Part shown: positions 31,701 through 40,012 of the stretch, piece after piece
Numbering within the stretch: position 1 is the stretch's first letter
Layout: each line of letters opens with the position of its first letter
IMG/VR virus record: IMGVR_UViG_3300009180_000087
Location: 1-40,215 of that record
DNA length: 40,215 bases
Reading direction: 5' to 3' (one strand)
Source: a virus
The notes under the pieces: model-generated
What the model saw: only the letters and a program-made list of their open reading frames with translations
What the model was told of the DNA's origin: nothing
Database searches by the model: none
Program-made: the position numbers and the translations under genes

Positions 31701-34700
31701 ATAGTTATGTTGAAGAGAGATTTACTAATGATATTCCAACTATTGGAATTGATAATATAAGAGCATCAGATACTTTAGATTTTAGACCAAGAGTTTCCAT
31801 ATTTACTGGACAATCCTCTTCACCATTTACTTTTTCGTCTAGAAATTTTGGATCAGAACCAAAATTAATTCTTTCACCCAATGAAAGTTCTTTAATTGGA
31901 TATGACTTCTATCTTGGTAGAATTGATAAATTATATCTTGATACCTTTGGTAAGTTCATTCTCTTAAAAGGAACTGCATCGACAAATCCAAAACCACCAT
32001 CAAAACCAGATCAAGTAATGGAGCTTGCTACCATTACCCTACCACCATACTTATATAATCCAAAAGATGCTTCTATATCTCTTGTGGACAATAGAAGATA
32101 TACTATGAGAGATATTGGTAAAATTGAAAATAGACTTACGAATTTGGAAAGAGTAACATCTTTAACATTACTTGAAATTAATACACAAACACTTCAAGTT
32201 ACAGATGCTCAGGGAATTAACAGATTCAAAACCGGTTTTTTTGTTGATGATTTCAAAAATTCAAATTTGATTAGTCCGAACTCTTCTGTCGATATTGACC
32301 CAGAACAGCAGTATCTAACTTCAAAGATTAGCAAAAATAGTCTTGGTTTAAAACCAGTACCTGCAGAAAATATAACAGATGAGAATATCGATTTAAGTAC
32401 GAATTTTAATTTATTTGACTCTAATGTTCAAAAAACAGGAGAAGTTATTACTTTAAAATATGATTCTGTTGGATGGATTGAACAACCACTTGCAACAAGA
32501 GTTGAAAATGTAAATCCATTCCATGTGGTTGCATATAATGGAACAGTTAAATTAAATCCATCGAGTGATAGTTGGGTTAGAACAATTCAATTAGAAGATG
32601 TCAATAGTAACATTAATGTTGCAGTATCAGAAAATATATCTTTAAATGGTGGATGGGGAGCATTTGTAGGTTCAACAACAACTAGTGAAATTACTAACGT
32701 AAATCAAGAAGATAATATTGTTGCAAGTGAATCAGAATTGTACATGAGATCTCGTAATACGGGATTTTTTGCAATAAATCTTAAACCACTCACCCAATAT
32801 TACCAATTCCTAGATAGTAATAGTGGTGTAGACTTTATTCCCAAGTTAGTCGAAATTTCCCCAAATTCCAATTTAAATGACTATGGAGCATCTGGAGCAT
32901 TTACTGTCGGTGAAACTGTAATTGGAACATTTAACGGTCAAAATTTAATTAAATTCAGAGTTGCTCAGGCAAATCATAAAGAAGGTGCGTACAATTCTCC
33001 AACAAGTAAGTACAATATTAATCCATATGTTAAAATTGAAAATCTAACAGATTTTTATAGTGCATCTTCTAAAACTTTAAATATTGACATTAATGGTCTT
33101 TGTGAAGAAGCTCAAGGATTATATTCAGGATATTTGATGATTGGTATGAAATTAATTGGACAACAAAGTGGAACTGTAGCATATGTGAAAGACTTACGTT
33201 TAATATCTGATAACTATGGAGATTTGAACGGGGCATTTTTCTTAAAAGATCCAAATGGAAATCCACCACCTTCTGTAAAAATTACTACTGGTTCTAAAAC
33301 TTTTAAATTAACTTCCAGTTCAACAAATGCTGCTCCATTACCAGGAAGTAAATCAATTTCATCAGGAGAAACAATTTATACTTCACAGGGAACATTTGTA
33401 CAAAAACAAAAAACAATTACAACAACTACAACTACAACAACTATCAACACTTATGTTGATCCTCTTGCCCAAACATTTATTGTTGGTGGAAATGTTGAGA
33501 GTTTAAACGGAAATCTACCAAATGATGAGGCAAATGGAGCATATTTGAGCGAATTAGATCTTTTCTTTGCAAGTAAAGATTCTGGAAATTCACCCGTAAC
33601 TGTAGAAATTAGAACTGTTGAACTTGGAACTCCTACCAGAAAAATAGTTGGGACGCCTGCTACACTAAAACCCAATCAAATTAATATCTCAACTGATGGA
33701 ACTGTTGCAACGAGAGTAAAATTTGATTATCCAATTTATCTAGAACCAAATCAAGAATATGCTATTGTAATACAAGCAGGTCAAAGTGATCAATTTGAGC
33801 TTTGGATTGCTCAGATGGGAGAAAAAACCGTCAATACATCAACTTTACCCAATGCAGAAAGTGTTGTTTATACAAGACAGTTTGCAATGGGAAGTCTATT
33901 TAAATCCCAAAATGGGTCAATATGGACTGCAGATCAATATCAAGATCTTAAATTTAAACTTTATAAGTGCAATTTTACATCTACTTCCGGAAGTGCATTT
34001 TTCCAAAATCCATCATTAGATGAAAGTAATGGATATGTTAAAAAATTACGTTCAAATTCACTGACATCTTTACCAAGAAAAATTGCCGTAGGAATTATAA
34101 CTACTTCAAATGCTGTCACAATTGGAGTTTTAAATACTGGTAGAAAAGTTACTGCAGAAACTCAAACTTATACTTATGGAAATATTTCTCAAACTGGGGG
34201 TCCATCTGCTTCAGTAGGTATTACTACCGGTGGATACAATTACACAACTACGAGTAATGTAGCAACTTATGCACTAAGTGGTAATGGTAAAAATTTAAGA
34301 CTCGATATTACAGCAAATGCAAGTGGTACAATTACCAACGTTTCAATAAATGGAAATAATAATGGAAATGGATATACTAAAGGCGATACCGTGGGAATTG
34401 TTACGTCTAACGTTGTTCCAGTTGCTGGAAACGGTGCAATTATTACCATCACAAACGTTACCTCATTAGATACACTTTATCTAACCAATGTTCAAGGAGA
34501 ATCATTTCCAACTGTAGGTCTTAACACACTTTCATATTATAATGATGCTGGAGCAAGAGTTTCATTGTCTGGAACAAGTATATTATCTTCAACTCCAATT
34601 GGTGGAGTTTACAATGGAAACTTTATGAAGGTCAATCATTTCAATCACGGAATGTATGATAATACGAATAAACTGATAATTAAAAACGCAAAATCTTCTA

Positions 34701-35974
34701 TCCCCCCAACAACATTATCTAACAAATTACTTTCTACAGATACTATAATTAGTGTTGCATCTACTGTTAATTTTGCAACTTTTGAAGGAGTTGCTGTTAG
34801 TGGTTCAAATCCAGGATATGCAATTATTGAAAATGAAATTATTAAATATACATCTATAGGTCCTGGATCTCTAACTTCATTGACAAGAGGATTGGATTCA
34901 ACAAAGGCATTGGATTATGATGTTAATAGTGAAGTTTATAAGTATGAATTTAATGGCATATCATTAAGAAGAATCAATAAAACTCACGATATTAGTGATA
35001 CTGGCATCGATATTGATGATTATTATATTGAAATTGATAGAACAAACTTCGATTCAAATGTGGTAAATAGGAGTGCTGATGGTTCTTTACCAAATACATC
35101 CCAACTTTCGTTCAGTTCCGAATTTTCTGGAGGTGAAAATAATACTCTTGCTACACAAAACATACAATATGATTCAATTTTTCCACAAGTTACAGCTCTT
35201 GTTCCTGGGTCAACTACTTCATTAACAGGTCAAATTAGAACCATAAGTGGAACTAGTGCTAGTGGAACAGAGATGTCTTTTATCGACCAGGGATATGAAG
35301 ATGTTCAGATTGTTGGTCAAAATAAATTAACCTCTACTAGAATTATCTGTTCAAATATTAATGAGCAGACTTATCTCACCGATTCCAATTTATTAAGAAA
35401 TAAATCATTTACATTAAAACTAAATCTTTCTACATCTGATAAAAATCTATCTCCGATGATTTTCTGGAGACAATCTGCAATTCAATTGAATAGCAATAGA
35501 TTAAATAGTCCAATTTCAGATTATGCAAGTGATAATAGAGTTAATAATTTGTTTGGAAATCCTCATGCAGCATTTTATATTTCAAATACTGTGATGTTAT
35601 CACAACCTGCAACTTCAATTAAAGTTATTCTTTCTGCATATAGGCATTTTTCTTCTGATTTTAGAGTTCTTTATAGTTTAATTAGACCAGATTCCAGTGA
35701 GGTTAGGCAATCATTCGAATTATTCCCAGGATATAAGAATCTAACGATAGATAATAATGGAGATGGATACCCAGATGTCATAGATCCTACAAAAAATAAT
35801 GGACTTCCAGATGTATTTGTCCCTGCAAGTTTAGATGATCAATTTATGGAATATGAATTTACCGCGCATAATCTTGGAGATTTTATTGGATATATAATTA
35901 AAATTGATGTATCAGGAACAAATCAGGCATATGCACCAAAGATAAAAGATTTAAGGAGTATCGCATTAGCATGA
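28739..35974 (+). CDS. Large virion structural protein, DUF4815-like N-terminus (2411 aa)
   Basis: It lies in the gp9-gp12 slot after gp8. The N-terminal 70 residues (NVSPYYDDFNEPTIGARDKN, FNPGRPVQARELNTLQSILQ) are the hallmark of the DUF4815-type phage structural proteins. Further on, residues 1550-1575 hold a run of eight Thr before YVDPLAQTFIVGG, a sequence common in cyanophage tail proteins. A G-x-G-Y module is near 1871 and an IIENEIIKYT...LTRGL module near 2030-2060. The C-terminus (FWRQSAIQLNSNRLNSPISD, NGDGYPDVIDPTKNNGLPD) is a distinct domain. It probably forms the baseplate periphery, replacing several T4 genes. Not recognised beyond that. Confidence 0.87.
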   Translation: MAQKTNLNVSPYYDDFNEPTIGARDKNYHKILFNPGRPVQARELNTLQSILQNQVESFGSHLFKEGSLVIPGNIALDIEFYSVKLNPTTFGVDITSYIENFVGQKITGQSSGTTAIIQKVVLPNSEIEYVTLYVKYLDSDNNFIFNPFKDDEGLVANENITYGNTTIAAGTTFASTISNNSTSTGSSASIADGIYFIRGTFVKVHKQNIILDYYTNKPSYRVGLKINENIINSKDDATLYDNAKGFTNYAAPGADRFQIELILTKKPITEIDNDTDFVEILRVKDGAIKKIDVKSNYNVIKDYLAQRTYDESGDYSVIPFQISVNNSLNDRIGNDGLFFDNEKTDQGNIPSNDLMGIKLSPGKAYVRGYDIEKTGVEILDVEKPRTTETVSNINIPFEMGNLLRVNNVSGSVKQKLSVGLYNRRKDSDSTPNGTKIGDARVYTINLTDAAYANNATSWDLYLYDVQTYTELTLNQSLSSSELPISSFIKGKSSGASGYAVAAGSGSSIINVIQTSGNFSRGETILINGIEIYPRSIKSIKVYGIDDIKSIYQSTATSGFSKAFLADTQLDSVLAKGFSTLDSITIETNGAVSGSGKAFTGIKTDTIIRYQRPGLSVETYNRVVSINPDGFGMVVAGLTSSVTGVCDKDLPSSQLVTNFSLGVPKIKNSSNGYLYAKIPSSNVASTNLANSNIVFTAQSNATFTPSSNTLTVNTSNFAVGVNTSLVNFESFDEERYSIFYTNGTIERLTSDKFTLSGNQVTFSNIANSEISLINATFVKSSIQSKSKLYTRSQTISVNLSKYSQSGTGINTSTNDGLAYNQYYGLRVQDEEICLRYPDVAKVLAVYESLDTSTPSLDVLNFNILSNVDSNAIIGENIIGTSSKAIARVVSKPSSGKIGIVYLNDNKFLDGESVRFNESNVSTEINSVTNGIYKNITNKFILDKGQNEQYYDYSKIVRKNGEQEPTKQLLIVFDYYLLPTSDTGDVFTADSYVEERFTNDIPTIGIDNIRASDTLDFRPRVSIFTGQSSSPFTFSSRNFGSEPKLILSPNESSLIGYDFYLGRIDKLYLDTFGKFILLKGTASTNPKPPSKPDQVMELATITLPPYLYNPKDASISLVDNRRYTMRDIGKIENRLTNLERVTSLTLLEINTQTLQVTDAQGINRFKTGFFVDDFKNSNLISPNSSVDIDPEQQYLTSKISKNSLGLKPVPAENITDENIDLSTNFNLFDSNVQKTGEVITLKYDSVGWIEQPLATRVENVNPFHVVAYNGTVKLNPSSDSWVRTIQLEDVNSNINVAVSENISLNGGWGAFVGSTTTSEITNVNQEDNIVASESELYMRSRNTGFFAINLKPLTQYYQFLDSNSGVDFIPKLVEISPNSNLNDYGASGAFTVGETVIGTFNGQNLIKFRVAQANHKEGAYNSPTSKYNINPYVKIENLTDFYSASSKTLNIDINGLCEEAQGLYSGYLMIGMKLIGQQSGTVAYVKDLRLISDNYGDLNGAFFLKDPNGNPPPSVKITTGSKTFKLTSSSTNAAPLPGSKSISSGETIYTSQGTFVQKQKTITTTTTTTTINTYVDPLAQTFIVGGNVESLNGNLPNDEANGAYLSELDLFFASKDSGNSPVTVEIRTVELGTPTRKIVGTPATLKPNQINISTDGTVATRVKFDYPIYLEPNQEYAIVIQAGQSDQFELWIAQMGEKTVNTSTLPNAESVVYTRQFAMGSLFKSQNGSIWTADQYQDLKFKLYKCNFTSTSGSAFFQNPSLDESNGYVKKLRSNSLTSLPRKIAVGIITTSNAVTIGVLNTGRKVTAETQTYTYGNISQTGGPSASVGITTGGYNYTTTSNVATYALSGNGKNLRLDITANASGTITNVSINGNNNGNGYTKGDTVGIVTSNVVPVAGNGAIITITNVTSLDTLYLTNVQGESFPTVGLNTLSYYNDAGARVSLSGTSILSSTPIGGVYNGNFMKVNHFNHGMYDNTNKLIIKNAKSSIPPTTLSNKLLSTDTIISVASTVNFATFEGVAVSGSNPGYAIIENEIIKYTSIGPGSLTSLTRGLDSTKALDYDVNSEVYKYEFNGISLRRINKTHDISDTGIDIDDYYIEIDRTNFDSNVVNRSADGSLPNTSQLSFSSEFSGGENNTLATQNIQYDSIFPQVTALVPGSTTSLTGQIRTISGTSASGTEMSFIDQGYEDVQIVGQNKLTSTRIICSNINEQTYLTDSNLLRNKSFTLKLNLSTSDKNLSPMIFWRQSAIQLNSNRLNSPISDYASDNRVNNLFGNPHAAFYISNTVMLSQPATSIKVILSAYRHFSSDFRVLYSLIRPDSSEVRQSFELFPGYKNLTIDNNGDGYPDVIDPTKNNGLPDVFVPASLDDQFMEYEFTAHNLGDFIGYIIKIDVSGTNQAYAPKIKDLRSIALA

Positions 35975-36174
35975 TGATTCCAGTAAAAGGGCATCCAAAT
36001 TTGTATCGTGATGAGCAAAGTGGTGCTATAATTAATTGCGACAATAATTCTTATATACAGTACAAAAATAGTTTACAAAATCGTGAATTGCAAAAAAATG
36101 AGATAGATACTATGAAAAAAGATATTGATGAAATTAAATCTTTACTAAAGGAGTTGATTAATGGATCCAAATGA
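35971..36174 (+). CDS. Small coiled-coil protein conserved in T4-like cyanophages (67 aa)
   Basis: MMIPVKGHPNLYRDEQSGAI, then INCDNNSYIQY and a heptad-like helix (RELQKNEIDTMKKDIDEIKS). The start overlaps the stop of the 2411-aa gene by ATGA. The family is familiar from cyanophages and other T4-like phages at this exact spot; the role is unknown, perhaps an assembly factor or a minor tail component. Confidence 0.8.
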   Translation: MMIPVKGHPNLYRDEQSGAIINCDNNSYIQYKNSLQNRELQKNEIDTMKKDIDEIKSLLKELINGSK

Positions 36175-36331
36175 TATTTCATTAGAATCAATTGATAAAT
36201 TATTTGAATATGAAAAACATGCTAGGATTATTGATCAATTGGATTTTGAGGAATTAAAAATTTTTTCAAAATTATATTGTAAACTATATTTAAAACAACA
36301 AGAAGTAATAAAATCATTAGGTGCTCTGTAG
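36161..36331 (+). CDS. Small helical protein (56 aa)
   Basis: ATG 36161 overlaps the previous gene by 14 bases; AGGAG lies about 10 nt upstream. MDPNDISLESIDKLFEYEKH, then ARIIDQLDFEELKIFSKLYC and KLYLKQQEVIKSLGAL. Predicted all-helical. Position and size suggest a partner of the preceding coiled-coil protein. Function unknown. Confidence 0.7.
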   Translation: MDPNDISLESIDKLFEYEKHARIIDQLDFEELKIFSKLYCKLYLKQQEVIKSLGAL

Positions 36332-36332
36332 A

Positions 36333-36340
36333 TATAAATA
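36333..36340 (+). promoter_or_regulatory. T4 late promoter consensus TATAAATA
   Basis: An exact octamer one base after the stop of the 56-aa gene and 23 nt before ATG 36363. It probably starts the neck operon (36363 to gp16). Confidence 0.8.
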
Positions 36341-36362
36341 AAAAGTAGCAATAAAGAAATAA

Positions 36363-36707
36363 ATGGCATCAGTATATGTCAACAATCTAGTTGTAAATGC
36401 TGGGTCTAGTTTTACCCAATCCTTTACATTAGAAGGAAGTGATACAAATTCAGCATTTAATTTGACTGGATATACTGTTGCTGCTCAGATGAGAAAATGG
36501 TCTGGTAGTTCAACTTCAATAGCATTTACTGCAGATGTGCAATCACCAGCAACTAGTGGAAAAATTAGATTGCAATTGACGGCTACACAAACAGCAAGTA
36601 TAAAACCTGGAAGGTATGTTTATGATGTAGTAATTACTGATTCTTCTTTGGTTAAAAATAGAGTTATTGAAGGTATGGTTCTTGTAAGAGAAGGAGTTAC
36701 TAGATAA
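36363..36707 (+). CDS. Beta-sandwich virion protein (114 aa)
   Basis: MASVYVNNLVVNAGSSFTQS, then FTLEGSDTNSAFNLTGYTVA and RVIEGMVLVREGVTR. Alternating strands and a GYTVAAQMRKWSGSS segment look like the N-terminal domains of baseplate-upper or fibre-attachment proteins. It sits just after a late promoter and before the wac-position gene. It probably is a small structural or fibre-linked subunit. TAATG overlap with the next gene. Confidence 0.7.
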   Translation: MASVYVNNLVVNAGSSFTQSFTLEGSDTNSAFNLTGYTVAAQMRKWSGSSTSIAFTADVQSPATSGKIRLQLTATQTASIKPGRYVYDVVITDSSLVKNRVIEGMVLVREGVTR

Positions 36708-36958
36708 TGGCAGATATAAATGTTAGAACAGACTCTCAAAATGATTTAAAAGTTAGAGTTGGTCAACAAAATACTGTCAAAATTATTAGTAGTCTTGGAG
36801 GAGCATCTGAAACTACTTTAAATGTAGTAGGTGGAATTGCATCAGTTACATCTCTATATGTGAGTGGAAATTCATATTTTGTTGGTGTAACAACTTTTTT
36901 GGGTAATATTAATTTTAATGGAAATATTACAGGAACCATCGATGGAGGAACTTATTAA
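36707..36958 (+). CDS. Short fibre-like beta protein in the wac position (83 aa)
   Basis: MADINVRTDSQNDLKVRVGQ, then LNVVGGIASVTSLYVSGNSY and NFNGNITGTIDGGTY. The regular short-strand Gly/Asn pattern is that of a trimeric fibre or triple beta-helix. In T4 the gene just before gp13 encodes fibritin (wac), the neck whisker; this could be a minimal positional equivalent, but no sequence similarity to Wac is seen. TAATG overlaps on both sides. Confidence 0.65.
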   Translation: MADINVRTDSQNDLKVRVGQQNTVKIISSLGGASETTLNVVGGIASVTSLYVSGNSYFVGVTTFLGNINFNGNITGTIDGGTY

Positions 36959-37800
36959 TGGCAAAACCAACCACTAGACAAGAACTTATCGATTATTGTC
37001 TTCGTAAATTAGGCGCTCCAGTATTGGAAATTAACTTAGATGATGATCAAATTGATGATTTGGTTGATGATGCTTTACAATATTTTAATGAAAGACACTT
37101 TGATGGTGTTGAGAGAATGTATTTGAAGTACAAAATTACTCAAGCAGATATTGATAGGGGAAGGGGAAATGGAACAAATGGTGTAGGGATAGTAACTACA
37201 ACTGGATCTGCAAATATTAGTGGTATTGGCACTACAACATTTAATTTTTACGAAACTTCCAATTTTATTCAAGTACCAGACTCAGTAATTGGTATTGAAA
37301 AAGTATTCAGGTTTGACACCAGTTCCATTTCGGGGGGAATGTTTAGTATTAAATATCAGTTATTTTTGAATGACTTATATTACTTCAATTCGGTTGAATT
37401 ATTACAGTATGCTATGGTAAAAAGTTACTTAGAAGATATTGATTTTCTTTTGACAACCGATAAACAAATCAGATTTAACAAAAGACAAAATAGGATGTAT
37501 TTGGATATTGATTGGGCATCACAAACTGTAGGAAACTTCTTGGTAATTGATTGCTATAGGGCATTAGATCCTTCCAGTTTTACTAAAGTTTATAATGATA
37601 GTTTCATGAAAAAATATCTCACTGCTCTTATGAAGAGGCAGTGGGGTCAAAATCTAATTAAATTCAGAGGAGTAAAACTTCCTGGTGGAATTGAATTGAA
37701 TGGTAGAGAATTATATGAAGATGGAGAAAAAGAATTAGAAGATATAAAACAGAGAATGACTATGGAATACGAACTTCCACCTTACGATTTTATTGGATAA
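36958..37800 (+). CDS. 13: Neck protein gp13
   Basis: 280 aa against 309 in T4. gp13 forms the head-tail neck ring with gp14. The N-terminal TRQELIDYCLRKLGAPVLEI, NLDDDQIDDLVDDALQYFNE and the RHFDGVERMYLKY block are diagnostic, as is the DIDWASQTVGNFLVIDCYRA stretch and the C-terminal RQWGQNLIKFRGVKLPGGI. The start overlaps the upstream stop (TAATG). It lies in the conserved order gp13-gp14-gp15-gp16. Confidence 0.95.
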   Translation: MAKPTTRQELIDYCLRKLGAPVLEINLDDDQIDDLVDDALQYFNERHFDGVERMYLKYKITQADIDRGRGNGTNGVGIVTTTGSANISGIGTTTFNFYETSNFIQVPDSVIGIEKVFRFDTSSISGGMFSIKYQLFLNDLYYFNSVELLQYAMVKSYLEDIDFLLTTDKQIRFNKRQNRMYLDIDWASQTVGNFLVIDCYRALDPSSFTKVYNDSFMKKYLTALMKRQWGQNLIKFRGVKLPGGIELNGRELYEDGEKELEDIKQRMTMEYELPPYDFIG

Positions 37801-37802
37801 TA

Positions 37803-39209
37803 ATGGCACTTAATCCCTTTTTCTTACAAGGTTCAGCAAACGAACAGAGATTAGTTCAAGAACTAATTAATGAGCAGTTGAGAATGTATGGTGTAGAAGT
37901 ATATTACATTCCAAGAAAATATGTGAGACGAGAAACTATTTTAAGAGAAGTTACATCTTCCAAATTTAATGATAATTATGCAATTGAGGCATATATCAAT
38001 AACTATGAAGGATATACTGGGCAGGGTGATCTTTTAACAAAATTTGGAATGAGTTTAAAAGATGAAGTGAGTTTAATCATTTCTAAAGAGAGATTTGAGG
38101 ATTTTATTTCTCCATTTTTGGAATCGAGCGATGATACGGAAATAACATTAACATCAAGACCAAGAGAGGGTGATTTAGTTTATTTCCCTTTAGGGCAAAG
38201 ATTATTTGAAGTTAAATTTGTTGAGCATGAGCAACCATTTTATCAGTTAGGTAAATTATATGTTTATGAGTTGAGATGTGAATTGTTTGAATATGAAGAT
38301 GAAATTGGTGGATGGGAAAATGATAGTACAACAGTTCAAGAAATTGACAATAGTTTGGAACAGTTTGGATATATGACAGAACTTCAATTATTCTCAACTT
38401 CTGTACAAGAAACTGCAACATCATTAAAAACAAGTGGTGGATATGTAAGAAGAATTATTCTCAATAACGATGGATATGGATATACTGAAACTCCTATAGT
38501 ATCAATCTCAACAGCACCATCCGGTGGAACTAACGCTACTGCTGTAGCCATAACAACTAGTCTGGGTGGAAGTTATTCGATTAAAGAAATTCTTCTGACA
38601 AATGCTGGATCTGGGTATACTGCCACACCAACTGTGACTATCTCTGGTGGAAATGGTGTTGGCGCAGCTGCAACTTCCGAGATTGTTAGTAATGCTTATT
38701 CTGGCGTAAAATCAGTAAGTATAACTGGTATAGGAACTGGTTATGTAACAGCACCAACGATTACATTTAGCTCTCCAAATGATGCTCCTAACATTAGAGC
38801 ACAGGGTAAAGTAGTTGTAAGTGCTGCAGGAACTATTAGTCGAGTTCTACTTTCTGATGCTGGAGCAGGATATTTCTCACAATTGACAATTGTAACAACT
38901 ATTTCAGCACCTCCAGCAACTGGAATCGGAACATATCAGTTTAATGAAGTTGCTATTGGTGCTTCTTCAGGAACAAGAGGAAGAGTTAAATCTTGGGATT
39001 ATGACACTAAGATTTTAAAAATTGGTGTAACCGATGGTGCATTTCAACCCGGAGAAGTTATTGTTGGGTCTGCATCTTCTGCAAGATATTCTTTACTTAG
39101 ATATCAAAGACCAGATACATATGATAAATATGAACAAAATGATGAGATAGAGACCGAGGCAGATCTTATCGTCGATTTTTCAGAATCAAATCCATTTGGA
39201 AATTACTAA
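37803..39209 (+). CDS. 14: Neck protein gp14 with an inserted repeat domain
   Basis: 468 aa, much longer than T4 gp14 (256). The N-terminal 200 residues are typical: MALNPFFLQGSANEQRLVQE, IPRKYVRRETILREVTSSKF and LISKERFEDFISP. The C-terminal YQRPDTYDKYEQNDEIETEA, then DLIVDFSESNPFGNY is the usual end. Between about 210 and 375 there are four G-x-G-Y modules (near 217, 266, 311, 353), each a strand, a turn like NAGSGYTATPTVTISGG, and a spacer. The insert probably forms a surface decoration on the neck. TAATG overlap with gp15. Confidence 0.93.
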   Translation: MALNPFFLQGSANEQRLVQELINEQLRMYGVEVYYIPRKYVRRETILREVTSSKFNDNYAIEAYINNYEGYTGQGDLLTKFGMSLKDEVSLIISKERFEDFISPFLESSDDTEITLTSRPREGDLVYFPLGQRLFEVKFVEHEQPFYQLGKLYVYELRCELFEYEDEIGGWENDSTTVQEIDNSLEQFGYMTELQLFSTSVQETATSLKTSGGYVRRIILNNDGYGYTETPIVSISTAPSGGTNATAVAITTSLGGSYSIKEILLTNAGSGYTATPTVTISGGNGVGAAATSEIVSNAYSGVKSVSITGIGTGYVTAPTITFSSPNDAPNIRAQGKVVVSAAGTISRVLLSDAGAGYFSQLTIVTTISAPPATGIGTYQFNEVAIGASSGTRGRVKSWDYDTKILKIGVTDGAFQPGEVIVGSASSARYSLLRYQRPDTYDKYEQNDEIETEADLIVDFSESNPFGNY

Positions 39210-40006
39210 TGCTAGGAACTTACTATTATCATCAAATTACAAGAAAGACTATTATTGCATTTGGTACTCTCTTCAATCAAATTTATATTAAGCACAAAGA
39301 TGCTGATAATAATGATTATAGTGAATTAAGAGTTCCCTTTGCATATGGTCCGACACAAAAGTTTCTAGCACGTATTGAGCAGCAGGCAAATTTAAATAAA
39401 CCAGTTGCGATGACACTTCCCAGAATGTCATTTGAAATGACTTCTATTCAATATGATGCAACAAGAAAAGCAAATGTTACTCAAACATTTAAAGCTTCTG
39501 ATGGAACAAATCTAAAAAAAGTATATCTACCTGTTCCATATAATATTGGATTTCAACTCAATATTATGACAAAATTGAACGATGATGCTTTACAGATTGT
39601 AGAGCAAATTTTACCATTCTTTCAACCATCATTTAATTTGACTGTGGATTTAATTGATTCTATAGGTGAAAAGAGAGATATTCCTGTTGTGTTGAATAAT
39701 GTTTCATTTACGGATGATTATGAAGGAGATTTTTCCACAAGAAGAGTTTTAATCTACACATTAGACTTTACTGCTAAAACTTATCTCTTTGGTCCAATTG
39801 CAGATAGTACTGAAGGTCTCATTCGTAAGGTTCAAGTTGATATGTATTCTGGTACTAACACTTCTACTGCGAAGAGAGAAATGAGATACACGGTTGAACC
39901 AGATCCAACTAATGCTGGACCAGATGATGATTTTGGATTTACTGAGAACTGGGATTTCTTTAATGATTCCAAGACTTGGAGTCCTACACAGCAAACGGAT
40001 ATTTAA
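39209..40006 (+). CDS. 15: Tail sheath stabiliser / tail completion protein gp15
   Basis: 265 aa against 272 in T4. gp15 caps the tail at the head-proximal end and binds the last sheath ring and gp14. Conserved stretches: MLGTYYYHQITRKTIIAFGT, LFNQIYIKHKDADN, RVPFAYGPTQKFLARIEQ and LPRMSFEMTSIQYDATRK. The VPYNIGFQLNIMTKLNDDAL and QILPFFQPSFNLTVDLID stretches are also typical. Start overlaps gp14 stop (TAATG). gp16 follows after 6 nt. Confidence 0.95.
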   Translation: MLGTYYYHQITRKTIIAFGTLFNQIYIKHKDADNNDYSELRVPFAYGPTQKFLARIEQQANLNKPVAMTLPRMSFEMTSIQYDATRKANVTQTFKASDGTNLKKVYLPVPYNIGFQLNIMTKLNDDALQIVEQILPFFQPSFNLTVDLIDSIGEKRDIPVVLNNVSFTDDYEGDFSTRRVLIYTLDFTAKTYLFGPIADSTEGLIRKVQVDMYSGTNTSTAKREMRYTVEPDPTNAGPDDDFGFTENWDFFNDSKTWSPTQQTDI

Positions 40007-40012
40007 TAAATT

